Shown here one piece after another: positions 4,689 to 8,114 of a stretch of DNA of 8,114 nucleotides (position 1 is the first letter of the stretch; each line of letters starts with the position of its first letter). The notes beneath the pieces are model-generated. The model saw nothing but the letters and a program-made list of their open reading frames with translations. It ran no database searches and was not told the DNA's origin. Source of the stretch: Treponema sp. GTDB taxonomy: Bacteria; Spirochaetota; Spirochaetia; Treponematales; Breznakiellaceae. The stretch is from the NCBI GenBank assembly GCA_009784995.1, contig WQXE01000081.1:1-8114 (forward strand), given 5' to 3'. The translations under genes and the position numbers were made by a program.

Positions 4689-6182
4689 ATGAAAGCCGAC
4701 AAAGCTATAGCTACCTACCGCCGAATGAGGCTGCAGCCGTTATGGCGTTTGCTTGCTTCTGATAATGGTCCCACTGTTATTGGTTTATTGCAATCACATT
4801 TATATGAAAATGAACGCAGCCTTCCTTCGTCGATTATGCATGAACGAATCGGGCGGGACCTTGAAGCGCTTAGAGCGCAAGGAGATGATTTTCCTCAAAC
4901 AGCCCAAGTCTATATCGCAAACTGGTTGTCGGAAGGATTTTTAGACAGGCGTTTTCCTCCGTCTGCCGCCGAAGAAGAGTATGAGCTTTCTACCGCTGCT
5001 GTAGAAGCGATTCGTTTTGTTTCCGGTATTGAGCAGTCTCATTCAGCGGCGACAGAAAGCCGGCTAACGTTGGTTATTCAGGCTCTTGTAAAACTTGCGG
5101 AGGATACCGACACAGACAAACAGCGTCGTATCGCGCGATTAGAAGTTGAGCGGGAACGAATAGAAAAAGAAATAACATCGATTCAAAATGGACAGATGCG
5201 TGTGCTTTCTCAAAGTTCGGCTTTGGAACGCATAAAAGAAATTATTTCTCTAACAGATGATCTTACAGGAGATTTTCGCCGGGTTCGCGATCAGTTTGAA
5301 CAATTAAATCGTGATCTAAGAGAAAAACTAATGGATACAGAAAACAGCAGGGGAGAGGTTTTAAAATCACTGTTTGCGGGTATTGATTTAATTTCTGACA
5401 GTGACGCGGGACGGACATTTTCCGCGTTTTGGCGTTTGCTTACAGACCCTGAGCAGGGAGCAACTCTTGATCAAGCTTTGGAGAATGTGATGTCTCGTGA
5501 ATTTGTATCTGAACTTGATATAAAAGACAGACGATTTCTATTGCGTATGACACGCAATCTACTTGAGCAGGGAGGAGCTGTTCATGAAGTATTGCAAACC
5601 TTTGCTCGAAGTCTCAGGCATTTTGTTCAAAGCCGGGAGTATCTTGAACAGAGGCGGATAAATCAGCTTTTAAAAGACGCTCAGCGTACTGCCTTGGAAT
5701 TGAAAGATGAAGTTAAAGCGACGGAAGCGCTTCAATATACCCTTACGCTGACAAATAGCCGGTTAAAATCATTGTCTCAGTTGGTGCTTTACAATCCATG
5801 TCTCCAGGCGCTGCCCGAAGGAATGCAAATCGCAGATATGCTTGATATTGATCATGAATCAATTGGAGAACTTGTAGCTCAATCGGAAATTGACTTTCGT
5901 TCACTTAAAGCGAATGTGTGTAATGTACTTGAAACAAGATCGCAAGCATCAATTGGCGATGTACTCCAACTGCATCCGGCAGCTCAGGGACTTGGCAGTA
6001 TTGTTGGACTACTTGCTCTGGGAAGCCGGCATGGAATTATAATAGAAAGTTCAGCTGGTTTACCAGCAACAGAGACAGTTTTCTGGACTGGTGATAATGA
6101 TCAGCAAGATAAAACTATAAATCGTTGTGCGCAGATTCCAAAAATATTTTTCTTGCGGGAGAAAATAAATGAGCTTATCTGA
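4689..6182 (+). CDS. jetA: Wadjet JetA, DUF3375 kleisin-like subunit
   Basis: JetA is the MukF/kleisin-like subunit of the Wadjet plasmid-defence complex. It bridges the heads of the JetC SMC dimer and carries JetB. The 497-residue length fits the DUF3375 family. Recognisable parts are the opening RMRLQPLWRLLASDNGPTVIGLLQ (12-35), the DLEALRAQGDDFPQTAQVYIANWLSEGFLDRRFP region (57-90), a charged coiled-coil-like stretch at about 135-225, a helical middle including LLRMTRNLLEQG (284-295), and a C-terminal winged-helix-like half. No ribosome site precedes the ATG at 4689, and the alternative Met13 has none either; the chosen start keeps the full N-terminus. It is first in a jetA-jetB-jetC operon, overlaps jetB by 14 bp, and diverges from the TetR operon across 95-130 bp. 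It is unlikely to have enzyme activity of its own. Confidence 0.93.
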   Translation: MKADKAIATYRRMRLQPLWRLLASDNGPTVIGLLQSHLYENERSLPSSIMHERIGRDLEALRAQGDDFPQTAQVYIANWLSEGFLDRRFPPSAAEEEYELSTAAVEAIRFVSGIEQSHSAATESRLTLVIQALVKLAEDTDTDKQRRIARLEVERERIEKEITSIQNGQMRVLSQSSALERIKEIISLTDDLTGDFRRVRDQFEQLNRDLREKLMDTENSRGEVLKSLFAGIDLISDSDAGRTFSAFWRLLTDPEQGATLDQALENVMSREFVSELDIKDRRFLLRMTRNLLEQGGAVHEVLQTFARSLRHFVQSREYLEQRRINQLLKDAQRTALELKDEVKATEALQYTLTLTNSRLKSLSQLVLYNPCLQALPEGMQIADMLDIDHESIGELVAQSEIDFRSLKANVCNVLETRSQASIGDVLQLHPAAQGLGSIVGLLALGSRHGIIIESSAGLPATETVFWTGDNDQQDKTINRCAQIPKIFFLREKINELI

Positions 6183-6843
6183 AAATATATTACAAGATAA
6201 AACTGAATCAGAAAACAACTTATTTTTGGGTGACGCAGGCGAGCTGCCGCTGGATACTCGCCGCGCTCTTGTGTTATTGCTTTCAGGTCCGTTCCTTGAC
6301 GGAGAGCGGCACACAAAACTTTGGCCCGTACTTTTGCGGGATGAAGCCGTCATACGCCGCCGTCTTGCGGATTTATTTTTAGAACTGATGATTGATACCG
6401 ATTTGAAAGTTGCTTTTACCCGTCAGGCTGATACAGGCGATTTGGAAGCTCCGCGATTGCTTCGCAGGGCTCATTTAACTTTCATTGATTCGATCTTGCT
6501 TCTCTATCTGCGAGAGCAGTTGACGCAAGCAGAAACTCATGGCGGACGCGCGGTTGTATCAAGAGATGATATTATAGAAAACTTAAGTTTGTACGATCGT
6601 ACCGGAAATACTGACAAAGCAGGATTTACAAAACGGATTGACGCGTCAATTGAAAAAATTAAAAAACATAACATTTTACAGAAAATCCGAGCCAGCGATA
6701 ATCGCTTTGAAGTTTCACCTGCGTTAAAGCTGCTTTTCTCCGCGGAAGAAATAATAACGCTTACAAAACTCTACCATAACATGTCTGCAGGTGAACTGAC
6801 AATCGATGTAAATGTTTCATTTAATGATGGAGACGAAGAATGA
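6169..6843 (+). CDS. jetB: Wadjet JetB, DUF4194 KITE-like subunit
   Basis: JetB is the MukE/KITE-type winged-helix subunit that binds JetA and helps the complex hold DNA. The 224 residues fit the DUF4194 family. Its most characteristic segment is RALVLLLSGPFLDGERHTKLWPVLLRDEAVIRRRLADLFLELMIDTDLKVAFTRQ (32-86), followed by LTFIDSILLLYLREQL (103-118) and a second winged-helix-like part with SRDDIIENL (131-139) and a C-terminal SPALKLLFSAEEI (183-195). The first 25 residues are polar and probably disordered. GGGAG lies 7 nt before the ATG, inside the end of jetA. The 14-bp overlap with jetA and the ATGA overlap with jetC imply translational coupling and fixed subunit ratios. Confidence 0.92.
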   Translation: MSLSENILQDKTESENNLFLGDAGELPLDTRRALVLLLSGPFLDGERHTKLWPVLLRDEAVIRRRLADLFLELMIDTDLKVAFTRQADTGDLEAPRLLRRAHLTFIDSILLLYLREQLTQAETHGGRAVVSRDDIIENLSLYDRTGNTDKAGFTKRIDASIEKIKKHNILQKIRASDNRFEVSPALKLLFSAEEIITLTKLYHNMSAGELTIDVNVSFNDGDEE

Positions 6844-8114
6844 AAGCTCAACCACAATCTGGTTTGTTGTTTGAAAAAGAACAGTTTCGCATGTGCAGGC
6901 TTCAGGTGTACAATTGGGGAACATTCTCAGGTCTTCATGATATTCCTATTTCCGAAAAAGGTTTTTTGTTTGTCGGAAGATCCGGTACAGGCAAATCTAC
7001 ACTCCTTGATGCTTTCTCGGCATTACTTGTGCCGCCGCGTTGGGTTGATTTTAATGCCGCTGCCCGTGAAGCGGAACGCAGCGGAAGGGATCGCAATCTT
7101 GTAAGTTATGTGCGCGGCGCATGGGCGGAACAAAAAGATGAAAGCTCAGGCATAATCGCTACCCGTTATCTTCGAACGGATACAACATGGTCTGCGCTTG
7201 CCTTATCATATCGTAACCCATTGGGAAAAGTAATAGTCCTTGTTCAGATTTTCTGGCTTCGCGGAAACGCAAACAGTAATGCCGATGTAAAACGTTATTA
7301 CATGATTTTTGAAAATAAATTTGACTTGTATGAGTTGGAAGATTTTGGAAAAAACAACTTTGATATTAGAAAATTAAAACAATCATTCCCCGATACATTT
7401 ATTCAGGATGAGTTTCGCTCTTATTGTGATCGCTTTTGCTACCTGCTTGGTATCGATAATGATATGGCTTTACGTTTATTACACAAAACCCAATCCGCCA
7501 AAAATCTTGGGGATTTAAATTCATTTCTTAGAGATTTCATGCTGGACAAACCAGAGACATTCGAAGTCGCTGACAGGCTTGTTAACGAGTTTGGTGAACT
7601 TAACATTGCTCATCAATCTGTAGTGACAGCCCGTCAGCAAATTCAAACACTTGTTCCCGCAAGAGAAAAACATCATCACATGGAATCATTTAAAATGCAG
7701 CGGAACTCTTTAGACGAACTGCGTGTAGGTATCGATATCTATCGCGAGACATTTCGCATTAGGTTGCTGAAAGAGCAAATAGAATTACTTGTTATAGAAG
7801 CTGAAGGTCTTGAAGGTGAAACTGCTCGGCGGCAGGGAGTATTGGACAATTATACAAGCGTATTACACGATCTTGAAAGCCGGCATCGTGATATTGGCGG
7901 AGATAAAATAGAACAATTAGAAAATGAAAAACGTTCATTGGAAGGACAGCGTACAGAACGTTTGCGTAAACGGGATTTGGCGCAAGAGGCATGTAGCAAA
8001 CTTGGCTGGACTTTAAGCCAGACACCTCAAGGATTCGCCGAACTTACAGGAGAAGCGCGAAAAGAAATTGAAGGGTTGGAAAGTAAAAGCGGCGCTGCCC
8101 GTAATGAACAGATT
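6840..8114 (+). CDS. jetC: Wadjet JetC, SMC/MukB-like ATPase (partial, C-terminus off the window)
   Basis: JetC is the SMC motor of Wadjet. Its ATPase heads drive DNA loop extrusion until a small circle is fully reeled in and cut by JetD. The window holds the first 425 codons with no stop; the family's usual length is about 1100 residues, so well over half is missing. Visible parts are FRMCRLQVYNWGTFSGLHDIPI (16-37), a Walker A GRSGTGKS at 46-53 followed by TLLDAFSALL, then PPRWVDFNAAAR (65-76) and an N-terminal head lobe to about residue 240. A long charged coiled coil continues to the edge. The Walker A lysine and serine are intact; Walker B and the signature motif would be in the missing C-terminal half. 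The ATG overlaps the jetB stop as ATGA, with GGAGA 7 nt upstream. jetD is expected to follow. Confidence 0.93.
   Translation, partial: MKAQPQSGLLFEKEQFRMCRLQVYNWGTFSGLHDIPISEKGFLFVGRSGTGKSTLLDAFSALLVPPRWVDFNAAAREAERSGRDRNLVSYVRGAWAEQKDESSGIIATRYLRTDTTWSALALSYRNPLGKVIVLVQIFWLRGNANSNADVKRYYMIFENKFDLYELEDFGKNNFDIRKLKQSFPDTFIQDEFRSYCDRFCYLLGIDNDMALRLLHKTQSAKNLGDLNSFLRDFMLDKPETFEVADRLVNEFGELNIAHQSVVTARQQIQTLVPAREKHHHMESFKMQRNSLDELRVGIDIYRETFRIRLLKEQIELLVIEAEGLEGETARRQGVLDNYTSVLHDLESRHRDIGGDKIEQLENEKRSLEGQRTERLRKRDLAQEACSKLGWTLSQTPQGFAELTGEARKEIEGLESKSGAARNEQI

Noticed and set aside
4753..4944. Rightward 63-codon ORF in the start of jetA
   Set aside because: It is an alternative frame inside a well-supported DUF3375 gene.
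6060..6353. Leftward ORFs of 97 and 71 codons across the jetA-jetB junction
   Set aside because: They are antisense to two genes whose motifs and overlapping start/stop are clear. No support for an antisense gene.
6871..7104. Rightward 77-codon ORF near the jetC start
   Set aside because: It is a frame-shifted reading of the jetC head. The jetC frame carries the Walker A motif without interruption.
7792..8025. Leftward 77-codon ORF
   Set aside because: It is antisense to the jetC coiled coil, with no motif.
1..8114. CRISPR array, tRNA, rRNA or complete insertion sequence
   Set aside because: No regularly spaced repeats, cloverleaf-like sequence, rRNA segments, or DDE/HUH transposase with terminal repeats could be found by eye. 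The Rpn 'transposase' label is a family name and not evidence of an insertion sequence.

Overview
The window looks like bacterial accessory DNA of moderate AT content. The Rpn-type nuclease sequences at the left end (phrases such as ND-V-SFTIDNRL and VEHQST, plus a 'GSEVLNML..EWN' tail) resemble the multicopy Rpn/PD-(D/E)XK 'putative transposase' family that is abundant in treponemes. A spirochaete, possibly a gut Treponema-like organism, is therefore my tentative guess. No rRNA, tRNA, CRISPR array or recognisable insertion sequence is visible.

Left part (1-1515). An Rpn-family nuclease gene runs leftward off the window edge. Behind it is about 370 bp of non-coding DNA holding a 17-bp palindrome and a 'CACGGATT...AATCCGTG' inverted repeat. 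Next comes a 61-codon leftward ORF that is the C-terminal tail of a second Rpn gene whose nuclease domain is missing. A further 220 bp of non-coding DNA carries two perfect hairpins and ends in the promoter and Shine-Dalgarno site of the next gene.

Middle part (1516-4593). Two rightward genes encode a Uma2-family PD-(D/E)XK protein and a DUF1905 protein. They converge, with a 20-bp gap, on a leftward two-gene operon: a TetR/AcrR regulator followed, one base after its stop codon, by a phytoene-desaturase-like FAD oxidoreductase. The operon has a textbook promoter (TTGACA, 17 bp, TAATAT). A perfect 16-bp palindrome lies over the expected transcription start, so autorepression by the TetR protein is the obvious model. 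That palindrome also argues that the regulator starts at the ATG at 4560 and not at the upstream in-frame TTG.

Right part (4689-8114). Diverging from the TetR operon is a type I Wadjet (jet) operon: jetA (DUF3375, kleisin-like), jetB (DUF4194, KITE-like) and the first 425 codons of jetC (SMC/MukB-like ATPase with an intact Walker A). They are joined by 14-bp and 4-bp overlaps. Wadjet is an SMC complex that extrudes loops on small circular DNA, and JetD then cleaves it, giving plasmid immunity. jetD is expected just beyond the right edge. The main system is therefore a known one; I see no clearly undescribed system. The most original leads are the stand-alone Rpn C-terminal ORF with its own ribosome site (a possible orphan intragenic-type antitoxin), the TetR operator/promoter arrangement, and a nearly leaderless start for jetA.
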